From a virus: a stretch of 37,741 nt of DNA. Location: the IMG/VR virus record IMGVR_UViG_3300022934_000063, positions 1 through 37,741 of that record; one strand, given 5' to 3'. A model generated the notes under the pieces. It saw only the letters and a program-made list of their open reading frames with translations. It was not told the DNA's origin and did not search any database. Shown in pieces: positions 17,842 through 24,644 of this stretch. The translations under genes and the position numbers were made by a program. Within the stretch, counting starts at the first letter, position 1; every line of letters begins with the position of its first letter.

Positions 17842-18813
17842 ATGGCAAAACCAACTGGAACTTTCGACAGCTACGATGCTGTCGGTATTCGTGAGGACTT
17901 GTCCGATGTGATCCATGACGTATCACCGGAAGAGACGCCCTTTTACACTAAGTGTGCTAAAGCGAAAGCGACCAACACTTTCCACGAGTGGCAACAAGAT
18001 TCTCTTCGCTCTTCAGCGGTTAACTACCACATAGAAGGCGATGAGACGACGGCGGATACTCGCACTGCGACTGTTCGCAGAGGAAATTACACGCAAATTT
18101 TCAAAAATGCCGTTATCGTGCCAGACACAGACGAAGGTCTGAAGAAGGCGGGTCGTGCTGCTGAGATTGCGTACCACACCCTCCGTATTGCCAAGGAGCA
18201 AAAGCTAGACATCGAGAAGGCTCTTTTCGATAACCAAGCACGTAGTGCTGGCGCTGGCTCAGGCAACCTTGCTGCTGCTGGACGACGTCTTGCTGGTGCG
18301 CCTGCATGGCTTATCACCAACACTGACTTCGGTGCTAACGAAGGTGCTGACCCTACTGGTGACGGATCTGACGCTCGTACTGATGAAACTACAACGCTGC
18401 GTGCTTTTGATCAGGACCGCTTTGACAGTGTTATGCAGTCAATTTGGGAGCAAGGCGGTAACCCTGACTCTGTCTACTTGTCAGCATTCCAGATGAATAA
18501 AGCGCTTGGGTTTGTTGGTGGAAATAACCAACGCTCAACTATTCGTGCAGAAGACGAGCGTGTGATCAAGCACATGGATGTCTATGTAACTCCCTGGGGT
18601 ACAGTAGAGTTCATTCCATCTCGTGAGAACCGTTCACGTGACGTCTTCATTATGCAAGACGATATGTGGGCAGTTGGTGTCCTACGTCCTACCAAGAACG
18701 TAGCGCTTGCGAAGACTGGTGACTCGACTAAGCGTCAGGTCACTACTGAGCTTACTCTTGTTTGTAAGAACGAGAAGGCGTCAGGCATCATCGCAGACTG
18801 CACAACTTCTTAA
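17842..18813 (+). CDS. Major capsid protein (SU10/DUF5309-like)
   Basis: A 323-residue protein with MAKPTGTFDSYDAVGIREDL, DVIHDVSPEETPFYTKC, HEWQQDSL and RRGNYTQIFKNAVIVPDT. These match my memory of the SU10-type major capsid family (PF17236), an HK97 fold shell protein. Downstream are DIEKALFDNQ and VYVTPWGTVEFIPSR, also typical. RBS-like GAGAGG lies before ATG 17842. Codon use is regular and the gene ends just before a strong terminator, consistent with very high late expression. The family assignment is by memory of the motifs, not a search. Confidence 0.9.
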   Translation: MAKPTGTFDSYDAVGIREDLSDVIHDVSPEETPFYTKCAKAKATNTFHEWQQDSLRSSAVNYHIEGDETTADTRTATVRRGNYTQIFKNAVIVPDTDEGLKKAGRAAEIAYHTLRIAKEQKLDIEKALFDNQARSAGAGSGNLAAAGRRLAGAPAWLITNTDFGANEGADPTGDGSDARTDETTTLRAFDQDRFDSVMQSIWEQGGNPDSVYLSAFQMNKALGFVGGNNQRSTIRAEDERVIKHMDVYVTPWGTVEFIPSRENRSRDVFIMQDDMWAVGVLRPTKNVALAKTGDSTKRQVTTELTLVCKNEKASGIIADCTTS

Positions 18814-18829
18814 TAGAAGTTAGGGCTGT

Positions 18830-18851
18830 GGGGGCTTCGGCCCCCTTTTTT
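18830..18851 (+). terminator. Intrinsic terminator after major capsid gene
   Basis: A GGGGGC stem, a TTCG tetraloop and a GCCCCC stem (18830-18845) are followed by six T (18846-18851). The stem is perfect, and the cUUCGg loop is exceptionally stable. It would stop or attenuate the structural transcript directly behind the capsid gene. Confidence 0.95.
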
Positions 18852-18863
18852 CAAGGAGTAATT

Positions 18864-19043
18864 ATGTACAAGGTAGTAATCGGAAGCCTTTTCCTCAACG
18901 GTAAGAAGCACGTCCGTGGCGATATGTTGGATATCTCTGAGGATACAGCTTGTGCGTTTGGTACAAGAGTGGAGTTTGTTCCTGAGCCGCCAAAACCGAA
19001 GCGCGCACCGCGTAAGAAGAAGGTCGAAGCCAGTGAAAATTAA
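18864..19043 (+). CDS. Small basic-tailed protein (59 aa)
   Basis: ATG 18864 is preceded by AAGGAG at 18853-18858, an excellent ribosome-binding site. The peptide MYKVVIGSLFLNGKKHVRGD ends with a Lys/Arg/Pro-rich tail (KPKRAPRKKK). Small proteins of this form follow capsid genes in several marine phages and may act as capsid or head-completion accessories. It overlaps the next gene by eleven bases. The function is not known. Confidence 0.65.
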   Translation: MYKVVIGSLFLNGKKHVRGDMLDISEDTACAFGTRVEFVPEPPKPKRAPRKKKVEASEN

Positions 19044-19320
19044 AGAGAAGTTCCACGATAATCACGACGGCACGTTTACGGTCGAAAAGCAATTCGACAA
19101 CGACGTGTACCTTAATCGCACGGCTATGTTGAGATCTATGGGCGCCGGCAAGCTTCCCGACTCTTGGTGTGTCGGCTCCATCCCTATGCACCTGCTGGCG
19201 CAGTGGATGAAGGAAGAGAACGTCTCGTGGCAGGACACTGAAGGACGCAAGAAGCTGATAATGCGCAAGCTGAATGACCCAGATTTTAAGAAGCTCCGCA
19301 TTGTTGAGGGCAGAGTCTGA
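19033..19320 (+). CDS. Conserved hypothetical protein (95 aa)
   Basis: The protein from GTG 19033 reads VKIKEKFHDNHDGTFTVEKQ, then DVYLNRTAMLRSMGAGKL and a C-terminal helical part ending KKLRIVEGRV. Longer in-frame starts upstream run through the preceding gene and are less likely. I recall similar proteins in marine podoviruses near lysis or capsid genes, but no function. Its place, after the capsid terminator and before the membrane proteins, makes an accessory role in head completion or lysis possible. Confidence 0.55.
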   Translation: MKIKEKFHDNHDGTFTVEKQFDNDVYLNRTAMLRSMGAGKLPDSWCVGSIPMHLLAQWMKEENVSWQDTEGRKKLIMRKLNDPDFKKLRIVEGRV

Positions 19321-19323
19321 CTC

Positions 19324-19785
19324 GTGATTGACCCGGTCACCGCCGCCGCCGCCTGTGCAAAAACTTACAGTACCGTAAAGGCTATGGTTGCGGCTGGAAA
19401 AGAAGCACACGATGTCCTGTCGCAGATCGGAGTTTGGTGGGGCCATTACAGTGATGCGCTAGAGTGCGACAAAAAAGAGCCTAGCCCATTCCGCAAGGTG
19501 GTATTTTCCAAGAGCGTACAGGCTGAAGCCCTAGAACGCTTTGCAAGACAGCAGAAGCTGAGAGCGCAACGACGCGAGATTGTTATGTTAATTAAGTATA
19601 CGTTTGGCGATGATGGTTTGGAGGAATTTAGGGCGTTGCAAAAAAGCATCAGTGCAGAGCGTGAGCGGACGGTATACAAGCAAAAGCGAATGAAAGAGAA
19701 AATACTGGCAGGATTCCTTGCTATAATCGGAGCCATACCCGTCGTATTTTTGATATGGGTGATTCTTGAGAAGGGCGGTAAATGA
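19324..19785 (+). CDS. Lysis-region membrane protein (153 aa)
   Basis: GTG 19324 starts MIDPVTAAAACAKTYSTVKA, a beginning common to marine phage proteins in lysis cassettes. Residues about 60-125 are charged and helical, suitable for a coiled coil, and residues about 127-148 form one C-terminal membrane segment (AGFLAIIGAIPVVFLIW). A single membrane span with a cytoplasmic or periplasmic coiled coil would suit an inner-membrane spanin or holin regulator. No lipobox is present. The topology is predicted by eye. Confidence 0.55.
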   Translation: MIDPVTAAAACAKTYSTVKAMVAAGKEAHDVLSQIGVWWGHYSDALECDKKEPSPFRKVVFSKSVQAEALERFARQQKLRAQRREIVMLIKYTFGDDGLEEFRALQKSISAERERTVYKQKRMKEKILAGFLAIIGAIPVVFLIWVILEKGGK

Positions 19786-19786
19786 G

Positions 19787-19984
19787 ATGGACTTGGCACA
19801 AGAAGCATTGATCAAACTGGAGGCGCACGAGAGAGAGTGCCTGATCCGATACGAGAACATCCAGCGCCAGCTTGATGAGCATAATACTCGCTTCGATAAA
19901 TTAGACGCCGCAATGAACCGCCAACTCATAGTCATCATGACAATCATCCCGTTAGTTATCGGCATCATTGAGTTCATACGATAA
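19787..19984 (+). CDS. Small membrane protein, XhlA/holin-like (65 aa)
   Basis: Starts at ATG 19787. The N-terminal 42 residues form an amphipathic coiled coil (HERECLIRYENIQRQLDEH), followed by a C-terminal hydrophobic span (LIVIMTIIPLVIGIIEFI). This layout recalls haemolysin XhlA-type proteins that cooperate with holins. It lies next to a GTA-type holin and overlaps it by one base. A role in permeabilising the inner membrane is an inference from form and position. Confidence 0.55.
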   Translation: MDLAQEALIKLEAHERECLIRYENIQRQLDEHNTRFDKLDAAMNRQLIVIMTIIPLVIGIIEFIR

Positions 19985-20358
19985 TGTGGCAAACCCTCAT
20001 TGGCCCTGTTACCGAACTAATCGGAGGCCACTTCAAAAGAAAGGCCGCTGAGAAGCAAGCCGTCCACGAGCGCAAGTTGCAGGTTATTGAGAACGATGCG
20101 GCTTGGGAAAACAAAATGGCTGATGCGTCAATGAATAGCTGGAAAGACGAGTTCTGGACCCTTTGTCTAGCCGCTCCAATCTTCATGATTGGTTACGCCA
20201 TAGCCATGAATGACGTTGATGTTATTGACCGCGTTGACATGGCATTTGCCGCATTAGACACCCTGCCCGAGTGGTATCAATACTTATTGTTTCTTGCCGT
20301 GTCCGCCAGCTTCGGCATTCGTGGTGCAGACAAGCTGATGGCACTTAGAAAAAAATGA
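19984..20358 (+). CDS. Holin, GTA-type 3-TM family
   Basis: A 124-residue protein with the pattern GPVTELIGGHFKRKAAEKQA, then NSWKDEFWTLCLAAPIF, DTLPEWYQYLLFLAVSASFG and IRGADKLM. This matches the family called holin of 3TMs for gene-transfer release (PF11351) as I remember it, including SWKDE and LPEWYQ. Two clear hydrophobic stretches lie at about residues 58-77 and 100-117; the third span would be weaker. It would form inner-membrane holes to let the endolysin reach the wall. The next two genes are a lipoprotein and an endolysin, so the context fits. Confidence 0.85.
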   Translation: MWQTLIGPVTELIGGHFKRKAAEKQAVHERKLQVIENDAAWENKMADASMNSWKDEFWTLCLAAPIFMIGYAIAMNDVDVIDRVDMAFAALDTLPEWYQYLLFLAVSASFGIRGADKLMALRKK

Positions 20359-20531
20359 AGGTTATAGCTCTCTTGCTTGTGCTGTCCGGTTGCGTAGCTC
20401 AAGAAGAAAGAGAGTGCATTGACTACACCACAATCACATACGAGCGAGATAAGTGCATACCCTTTTATGGCTCCCTTATTTGTGCAACAGAAGAAGTAAC
20501 AGAGTTAAGGTGCATACGCTATGACGACTAA
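20355..20531 (+). CDS. Small lipoprotein, candidate outer-membrane spanin (58 aa)
   Basis: A short gene overlapping the holin stop (ATGA) and the endolysin start. It begins MKVIALLLVLSGC, a signal peptide with a lipobox (L-S-G-C) giving a lipid-anchored Cys at residue 13. The mature part is about 46 residues with four further Cys and a charged, Tyr-containing body. Outer-membrane spanins are short lipoproteins encoded beside endolysins, so this is a good candidate; the partner inner-membrane spanin could be the 153-residue or 65-residue protein upstream. Disruption of the outer membrane in a Gram-negative host is the expected role. It is not Pro-rich, unlike many o-spanins. Confidence 0.65.
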   Translation: MKVIALLLVLSGCVAQEERECIDYTTITYERDKCIPFYGSLICATEEVTELRCIRYDD

Positions 20532-20895
20532 TTACTTTTCTGATGACGAGCTGCAGTGCCGATGCTGCGGCGAGCTAGTTTTCGATGACGACTTCCGTCA
20601 AACACTGAACGCCATACGAGAGGACTTCGCCCGGCCGATGGTAATCTCTTCCGGCTACCGCTGCACTAACCACCCCGTGGAGGCTCGTAAAATCGCCTCT
20701 GGGGGCAATGCTGGGACGCATAGTCTTGGTGTGGCAGTAGACGTTGCCGTGTCTTACAGCGATGCCTACGACCTCATGCAGGTGGCACTACGCCACGGTA
20801 TCAAAAGGATAGGTGTAAACCAGAAAGGTGCGGCCCGTTTTATTCACCTCGACGTGTCCACAAAACACCCCTCTCCAACCGTCTGGTCCTACTAA
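20521..20895 (+). CDS. Endolysin, M15 family peptidase
   Basis: A 124-residue single-domain enzyme, the usual size of phage M15A peptidases. It begins with the typical FSDDELQCRCCGE entry, then SSGYRCTNHP and NAGTHSLGVAVDVAV. His67 and Asp74 with His109 (FIHLDV) are the zinc ligands. The enzyme would cleave peptide bridges of peptidoglycan (D-Ala/L-Ala endopeptidase or carboxypeptidase type). It has no signal peptide or SAR domain, so it depends on the holin. It closes the lysis cassette and is followed by a promoter for the early region. Confidence 0.9.
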   Translation: MTTNYFSDDELQCRCCGELVFDDDFRQTLNAIREDFARPMVISSGYRCTNHPVEARKIASGGNAGTHSLGVAVDVAVSYSDAYDLMQVALRHGIKRIGVNQKGAARFIHLDVSTKHPSPTVWSY

Positions 20896-20899
20896 AACC

Positions 20900-20938
20900 A
20901 TAACAGGGGTTGTTAGATCCAACATAGGTTGTTATAGT
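20900..20938 (+). promoter_or_regulatory. Early promoter with two operator dyads
   Basis: TTGTTA (20910-20915) and TATAGT (20933-20938) are separated by exactly 17 bases, fitting a sigma70 promoter. Two dyads of the form ATAACA-N5-TGTTAT overlap it: 20900-20916 (11 of 12 positions) across the -35, and 20919-20935 (10 of 12) across the -10. A repressor bound there would block the polymerase. The promoter serves the early block starting at 20976. Confidence 0.65.
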
Positions 20939-20975
20939 CTCTCATGTGCAATGACGCACATACGGGAGACAACTT

Positions 20976-21269
20976 ATGGACTTATGTATCTGGATAAAGC
21001 AAGACATCCAAGAAGACCAGGACGAGTTACACGGCTGCAAGGTCGATGACTTTGACTCAAGCACTGGCGAGGCTCTTATCGTGGTTCCACACGACGAGCT
21101 TGATCCTAACTTTACCGCTGCTACTGAAACCGTGAAGCACGAGATGTGGGGTTCTATCTTCTATGACAAGGAGACAGAGCTTTGCGTCAAGGGTTGCACG
21201 TGGATGGGCTACGAGGTTTTGAATGCAGACGACGTCTGCGAGAAGTTATTTGAGGAGGGTTTAGCGTGA
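20976..21269 (+). CDS. Early hypothetical protein (97 aa)
   Basis: First gene behind the early promoter; ATG 20976 has GGGAGA about six bases upstream. The protein is acidic, MDLCIWIKQDIQEDQDELHG..., with five Cys spread over the sequence and EKLFEEGLA at the end. First early genes of phages are often small inhibitors or modifiers of host enzymes, but nothing in this sequence says which. It overlaps the next gene by four bases. Confidence 0.6.
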   Translation: MDLCIWIKQDIQEDQDELHGCKVDDFDSSTGEALIVVPHDELDPNFTAATETVKHEMWGSIFYDKETELCVKGCTWMGYEVLNADDVCEKLFEEGLA

Positions 21270-21553
21270 GCGACAAGACTTTTGTGGCGCCAAAGATGAT
21301 CGACGGCGCGTTAATTAACGACCTTGCCAACTCGCTGGAAGAGTTGCGACGTATACGCCGGCCGGCGCCATTTACTGTCCTAGAGGCAGAGATGGACGCG
21401 CGCCTTGCCGATTACGTGGAGCTTTGTGAGCAGGCGTTTATCGAGGGCTGGACTGACTGCGAGGAAAAAATTACCTCAAAAAAATACAAGACCGACGCCT
21501 ACTACGTGGGCTATCACCAGTGCATGAAGGCGCTAGGAGGTAATCATGGCTGA
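21266..21553 (+). CDS. Early hypothetical protein (95 aa)
   Basis: GTG 21266 overlaps the upstream stop. The protein begins MSDKTFVAPKMIDGALINDL and contains FIEGWTDCEEKITSKK and DAYYVGYHQCMKALGG. The F-x-E-G-W-x-D-C and Y-x-G-Y-x-x-C pattern, with spaced aromatic and Cys residues, returns in the next protein, suggesting related small folds. Function not recognised. Confidence 0.55.
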   Translation: MSDKTFVAPKMIDGALINDLANSLEELRRIRRPAPFTVLEAEMDARLADYVELCEQAFIEGWTDCEEKITSKKYKTDAYYVGYHQCMKALGGNHG

Positions 21554-21797
21554 TCACGAGCAGGTTATGAGCGACGGTTGGAAACAACTAATGCCACTGC
21601 TTGCACGAGAGTACCGTCAGGGCTTTGAGTGTGGTTACTACGGTCGTTACATGGAGCTTGAGCCACGTATGAGCGATGCCTACTCGCAAGGCTATGCGTG
21701 TGGCTACGAGCTTGCACAAATGGAGTACGCGGCCTCTGCGGCTCCGCAACAGGGTTACGAGGATGTGACCTACGAAGAAATGGCAAAGGGAGCCTAA
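21546..21797 (+). CDS. Early hypothetical protein (83 aa)
   Basis: ATG 21546 is preceded by AGGAGG and overlaps the upstream gene by eight bases. It is a small acidic protein with repeated Gly/Tyr motifs (REYRQGFECGYYGRYMELE and SQGYACGYELAQMEYA), two similar short units of the form QGxxCGY. This internal duplication could form a helical hairpin. Not recognised. It is followed by the annealing protein with one base between them, so it shares the early operon. Confidence 0.55.
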   Translation: MADHEQVMSDGWKQLMPLLAREYRQGFECGYYGRYMELEPRMSDAYSQGYACGYELAQMEYAASAAPQQGYEDVTYEEMAKGA

Positions 21798-21798
21798 T

Positions 21799-22560
21799 AT
21801 GGATAGCAAATTTAAAGAGCTTTCGGAAATAGATTGCGGCAAGCATATTGAGAAGATACCTCAAGGCAATAAAAAGCTGAGTTATATCTCATGGGCAAGT
21901 GCGTGGCAGTTGTTAAAAACACATTGTCCTGATGCAACCTACGAGCATCACGAGCCGGTGACCTTTCCCAGCGGCGAAATGATGGTTTTTTGTACTGTAA
22001 CGGTAAGCGGTGTATCGCATCGTATGCACTTGCCGGTGCTAGGTAATAAGAACCAACCGCTAAAAAACCCTAATGTCTTTGACATCAACACTGCGATGCA
22101 GAGGTGCTTTGCCAAGGCAATAGGAATGCACGGTCTCGGTTTGTATGTTTATCGAGGTGAGGATTTGCCTCCGGCTGATGATCTGGATGTCACCTTCATG
22201 TATGAAGAATTCATGCGCCGGTATTCAGAGAACAAGCACAACTGCGCTGTGTGGTATAGCCAGCTTAGTCAGGATGAAATGTCCGCAGTAAAAGACGGGT
22301 CGCCTAAGAACAAGAAGACTGCAACGCAGACAACAGTTCGTGAGGTCGTCGCTGAGATGCACGCCAACTTTGACGAGTATGCGGAGAAGCTATCTGAGGC
22401 TGTGTCAAAGGGCGATGCTATGTATATCGAGCAACTTCAAGGCGAGTTAGAAGAGTATGAGCGTAACTGCGTAAAAGAGCGTTTGTCGTCTGAAATAAAA
22501 CAGCAGTATCGAACAGTAATGGAAAACGCGAAAGCGATGAAGGAGCAAAGCAATGGGTAA
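21799..22560 (+). CDS. Single-strand annealing protein, DUF1071/Sak3-like
   Basis: A 253-residue protein with [24 protein letters not shown]-like [31 protein letters not shown]. These motifs match my memory of the DUF1071 family (PF06378), phage recombinases of the Sak3/RecT-like single-strand annealing group. The protein would anneal complementary single strands during phage recombination and replication restart. It overlaps the SSB gene by eight bases, and annealing proteins often depend on their cognate SSB. The last 90 residues are charged and helical. No exonuclease lies next to it, but a PD-(D/E)XK candidate lies 1.2 kb downstream. Confidence 0.85.
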   Translation: MDSKFKELSEIDCGKHIEKIPQGNKKLSYISWASAWQLLKTHCPDATYEHHEPVTFPSGEMMVFCTVTVSGVSHRMHLPVLGNKNQPLKNPNVFDINTAMQRCFAKAIGMHGLGLYVYRGEDLPPADDLDVTFMYEEFMRRYSENKHNCAVWYSQLSQDEMSAVKDGSPKNKKTATQTTVREVVAEMHANFDEYAEKLSEAVSKGDAMYIEQLQGELEEYERNCVKERLSSEIKQQYRTVMENAKAMKEQSNG

Positions 22561-22984
22561 GGGAGTAAACAAGGTAATCATTGTCGGTAACGTCGGCGCT
22601 GACCCAGAGGTTAGGGCCACACAAACCGGCGGTCAGGTCGTTAACCTTAGTATAGCTACCAGTGAGTCTTGGAAAGACAAAAACACTGGGCAGATGCAAG
22701 AGCGCACAGAGTGGCACAAAGTTGTTTTCTTTAACAGGCTTGCGGACATTGTCAGTGAGTACACAAAGAAAGGTGACAGGCTGTATGTCGAGGGATCGTT
22801 GCGTACTCGTAAGTGGCAAGATCAGTCAGGTAACGACAGGTATACCACGGAGATTGTGGCGTCAGAGATGCAGATGCTGTCCGACAGGCCCAAGCAAGAG
22901 TACGCGGCGCAACCTGTGGCTGACATGGTTGCAACAGCAGAGCCAACTGAAAAGGGATTCGCAGAAGATGACATACCTTTCTAA
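22553..22984 (+). CDS. ssb: Single-stranded DNA-binding protein
   Basis: A 143-residue SSB with the bacterial-type OB-fold: [17 protein letters not shown], then [10 protein letters not shown] and [31 protein letters not shown] and [11 protein letters not shown]. The disordered tail ends in the acidic tip DDIPF, which recruits partner proteins such as recombination enzymes. It would coat single-stranded DNA in phage replication and work with the annealing protein encoded upstream. The end overlaps the next gene by 17 bases. Confidence 0.95.
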   Translation: MGKGVNKVIIVGNVGADPEVRATQTGGQVVNLSIATSESWKDKNTGQMQERTEWHKVVFFNRLADIVSEYTKKGDRLYVEGSLRTRKWQDQSGNDRYTTEIVASEMQMLSDRPKQEYAAQPVADMVATAEPTEKGFAEDDIPF

Positions 22985-23243
22985 ACCACCTGGCAGGGCG
23001 CTGACGGCGCTTTTAGAGTCATGCGGTGACCCAACCGGCACCGCTATGGCTCGGAAGCTACAGGTCACGCCTATGACCATTTACCGATGGAAGAACAGCG
23101 ACGACATGGCGTTGTCGCGTGTTCAGCAGATCGCGCACTACTTCAATCTTACTGTCGATGAGTTTTTAACTTGGGAGGAAAACCATGAGTCAGACAATTC
23201 AGATATTGAACCACTTGTCGAAGGCTCCAATCACGGCACTTGA
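22968..23243 (+). CDS. Cro/C1-type HTH regulator (91 aa)
   Basis: ATG 22968 lies inside the end of ssb. The protein has [37 protein letters not shown] and [20 protein letters not shown], the classical helix-turn-helix of lambda Cro/C1-like regulators (HTH at about residues 24-50). The C-terminus is acidic and short. It is the best candidate for the protein that binds the ATAACA-N5-TGTTAT dyads at the early promoters, since it is encoded in the operon that begins at one of them, which would give feedback. That link is inferred. Confidence 0.75.
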   Translation: MTYLSKPPGRALTALLESCGDPTGTAMARKLQVTPMTIYRWKNSDDMALSRVQQIAHYFNLTVDEFLTWEENHESDNSDIEPLVEGSNHGT

Positions 23244-23391
23244 AGCTTTACATAAGTACCAGTGCTTTCGGCTTGCAGCGCGTATCAATGACCTTCGTAT
23301 GCAGGGTCACACGATACACACTGAGGTAACAGTAAGAAACGGGAAGCGGTATGCGACCTATCACCTGCTCAATAAAAAGCCCCTCGAGTGA
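23185..23391 (+). CDS. HTH_39-type winged-helix protein (68 aa)
   Basis: ATG 23185 has GGGAGGAAAA upstream. The sequence [40 protein letters not shown] and TEVTVRNGKRYATYHL matches small phage winged-helix domains of the HTH_39 type as I remember it (helices, then a beta wing GKRYATYHL). Such proteins regulate or assist phage recombination/replication. It overlaps the preceding HTH gene by about 59 bases in another frame, an unusually long overlap. Its stop lies inside the stem of a minus-strand terminator. Confidence 0.65.
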   Translation: MSQTIQILNHLSKAPITALEALHKYQCFRLAARINDLRMQGHTIHTEVTVRNGKRYATYHLLNKKPLE

Positions 23392-23397
23392 GGGGCT
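23371..23397 (-). terminator. Intrinsic terminator reading the minus strand
   Basis: An eight-base-pair stem (23378-23385 with 23390-23397) with loop GAGT is preceded on the + strand by AATAAAAA. Read on the minus strand it becomes stem-loop followed by CTTTTTATT, a standard rho-independent terminator. On the + strand no T run follows. This implies transcription entering from the right on the minus strand, although no minus-strand gene was found. Confidence 0.7.
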
Positions 23398-23733
23398 ACG
23401 GGAGTCACTTGAACCGGAGGGGTTCTCGGTGATAGTCTTGTACTCGGCTAAGAAACAAGACACGGTTAGTATACACGTATTACACGTCCTCGGACTACTA
23501 TTTACGACTCTTTACAACTAACTATGTCTCACCTTTCTTAGTCAGAGATTACTGGGCGTTAGGACGAGGAACCTAAGAACCTCGGAGACGACGATACCTG
23601 AGAGTGTATACGCCCCGCCGGCCGAGAGCAGGTCAAGCGGATAGATGTCAAGATTCGATACAGTAATCAACGCTCGTCATTATTAACTAACAATTTTGTC
23701 GCGGCTTGCTGCGACATATAAGGTGAAGTGTGG
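23398..23733. other. Gene-free structured intergenic region (336 bp)
   Basis: No convincing gene on either strand. Several perfect stem-loops stand in line: GAACC/GGTTC at 23411-23425, GTCTTGT/ACAAGAC at 23435-23461, CGAGG/CCTCG at 23565-23584, and TGTCGC/GCGACA at 23697-23716, just ahead of the next ribosome-binding site. With the minus-strand terminator at its left end, the region could encode a small structured RNA on the minus strand. It could also hold a replication start or packaging-related site. No convincing promoter was found on either strand. Confidence 0.5.
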
Positions 23734-24258
23734 ATGATAGTTAAGTTGAATGAGGCAGAGATGGCACTAACTGAGCAGGCTGGTAGATTGCGGTGGCAGT
23801 TAGCTAGGGCATCGGGTGTCGTTGATAAGGTTGTCGATGGCGACCGTGATCCAATGTCGATTGACAGGTTGGGAGTCAGGGCGGAACTTGCTGTTGCTAA
23901 AGTGCTTGATTTAGATTTTTCTGCTTCTACGTTGGGTATCGATTCGGGCGGTGATTTATTCATACCTGTCCGAGACGATCAGTTTATTACATTGCAAATT
24001 AAGGCGACGTTCTACAAACACGGAAATTTGTTATTTCGGCACGATTGCAAGTTTGCATTTATGTTCGCTGTTTTAGTCTGTCAGCAAGACGAGCCAGATG
24101 CGTTCGAAATTACTGGTTGCATCGGACGAGATAGATTGAATAAGAAAAAGTTCAAAGCCAACAAAGGAAAAGGCTACACCGGCTGGCAAATCAACAGGCA
24201 AGACCTTTCTCCGATTTCTGACTTATGGGCCTACATACAAAAAAGGAAGTTCTCATGA
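23734..24258 (+). CDS. Putative PD-(D/E)XK nuclease (174 aa)
   Basis: ATG 23734 is chosen because AAGGTG lies eight bases upstream; a GTG at 23728 is possible. The protein shows a helix with Glu51 (GVRAELAVAKVL), Asp74 (SGGDLFI) and the QxK-type strand TLQIKAT (Gln88, Lys90). That is the layout of the PD-(D/E)XK nuclease core. Together with the annealing protein, SSB and NinG it may form a recombination set, cutting or resecting DNA. The catalytic set is deduced by eye from spacing, so a Holliday-junction resolvase or a restriction-like nuclease are both possible. Confidence 0.6.
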   Translation: MIVKLNEAEMALTEQAGRLRWQLARASGVVDKVVDGDRDPMSIDRLGVRAELAVAKVLDLDFSASTLGIDSGGDLFIPVRDDQFITLQIKATFYKHGNLLFRHDCKFAFMFAVLVCQQDEPDAFEITGCIGRDRLNKKKFKANKGKGYTGWQINRQDLSPISDLWAYIQKRKFS

Positions 24259-24644
24259 TAATTTTAGAAGACGGCACCTACTTCGAGATAGACGACGACT
24301 ACTCTATCTACCTGCAACAGAGTTACCCAGACGTTGATGTCTACCGAGAGCTACTTGCAATGGCGGCCTGGTGTGACTCTAACCCTCGGAAGCGCAAGAA
24401 ACGCACTGGGGTAAAGCGCTTTATAACCTCTTGGCTAAACAAGGCCAGCAAAGAAGAGCGCGGTATTAGCCCTTTTGCAGCTCAGATACCTCATAACCAA
24501 GTTCGTGATAAAATCGGCCTACGATCTTGGACATCGGTGGATTGTTTGACCCACGACTTCATGGATTCTGAGGCATTCCGGCAGCATTGCCTTAAAAAAT
24601 ACGGTCAGTATGTGACGCTGAACGGCGACAGGGTAGAAGCATGA
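24255..24644 (+). CDS. Replication-initiator-like protein fragment family (129 aa)
   Basis: ATG 24255 overlaps the upstream stop. Residues 1-30 are acidic (ILEDGTYFEIDDDYSIYLQQ), followed by YRELLAMAAWCDSNPRKRKK and TGVKRFITSWLNKASKEER. The latter pattern (aa-W-xx-x-N-P-x-K-R...RF-x-x-W-L-x-x-A) is typical of the C-terminal part of phage replisome organisers and DnaT/helicase-loader proteins. Here it stands without the usual N-terminal DNA-binding domain. It may help recruit the host helicase; this is a motif-level inference. Confidence 0.5.
   Translation: MIILEDGTYFEIDDDYSIYLQQSYPDVDVYRELLAMAAWCDSNPRKRKKRTGVKRFITSWLNKASKEERGISPFAAQIPHNQVRDKIGLRSWTSVDCLTHDFMDSEAFRQHCLKKYGQYVTLNGDRVEA

Noticed and set aside
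18895-19446. Minus-strand frame of 183 codons across the post-capsid genes
   Set aside because: It runs opposite to three + strand genes with ribosome-binding sites and overlaps; the translated sequence shows no motif.
22968-23391. Prophage status with integrase and attachment site
   Set aside because: HTH regulators and operators are present, but no integrase, excisionase or bacterial flank was seen; lysogeny is not supported by this window.
23411-23461. Two hairpins that resemble arms of a tRNA
   Set aside because: No acceptor stem, no D arm and no proper T-loop (GGTTC is followed by a poor match); lengths do not fit a tRNA on either strand.
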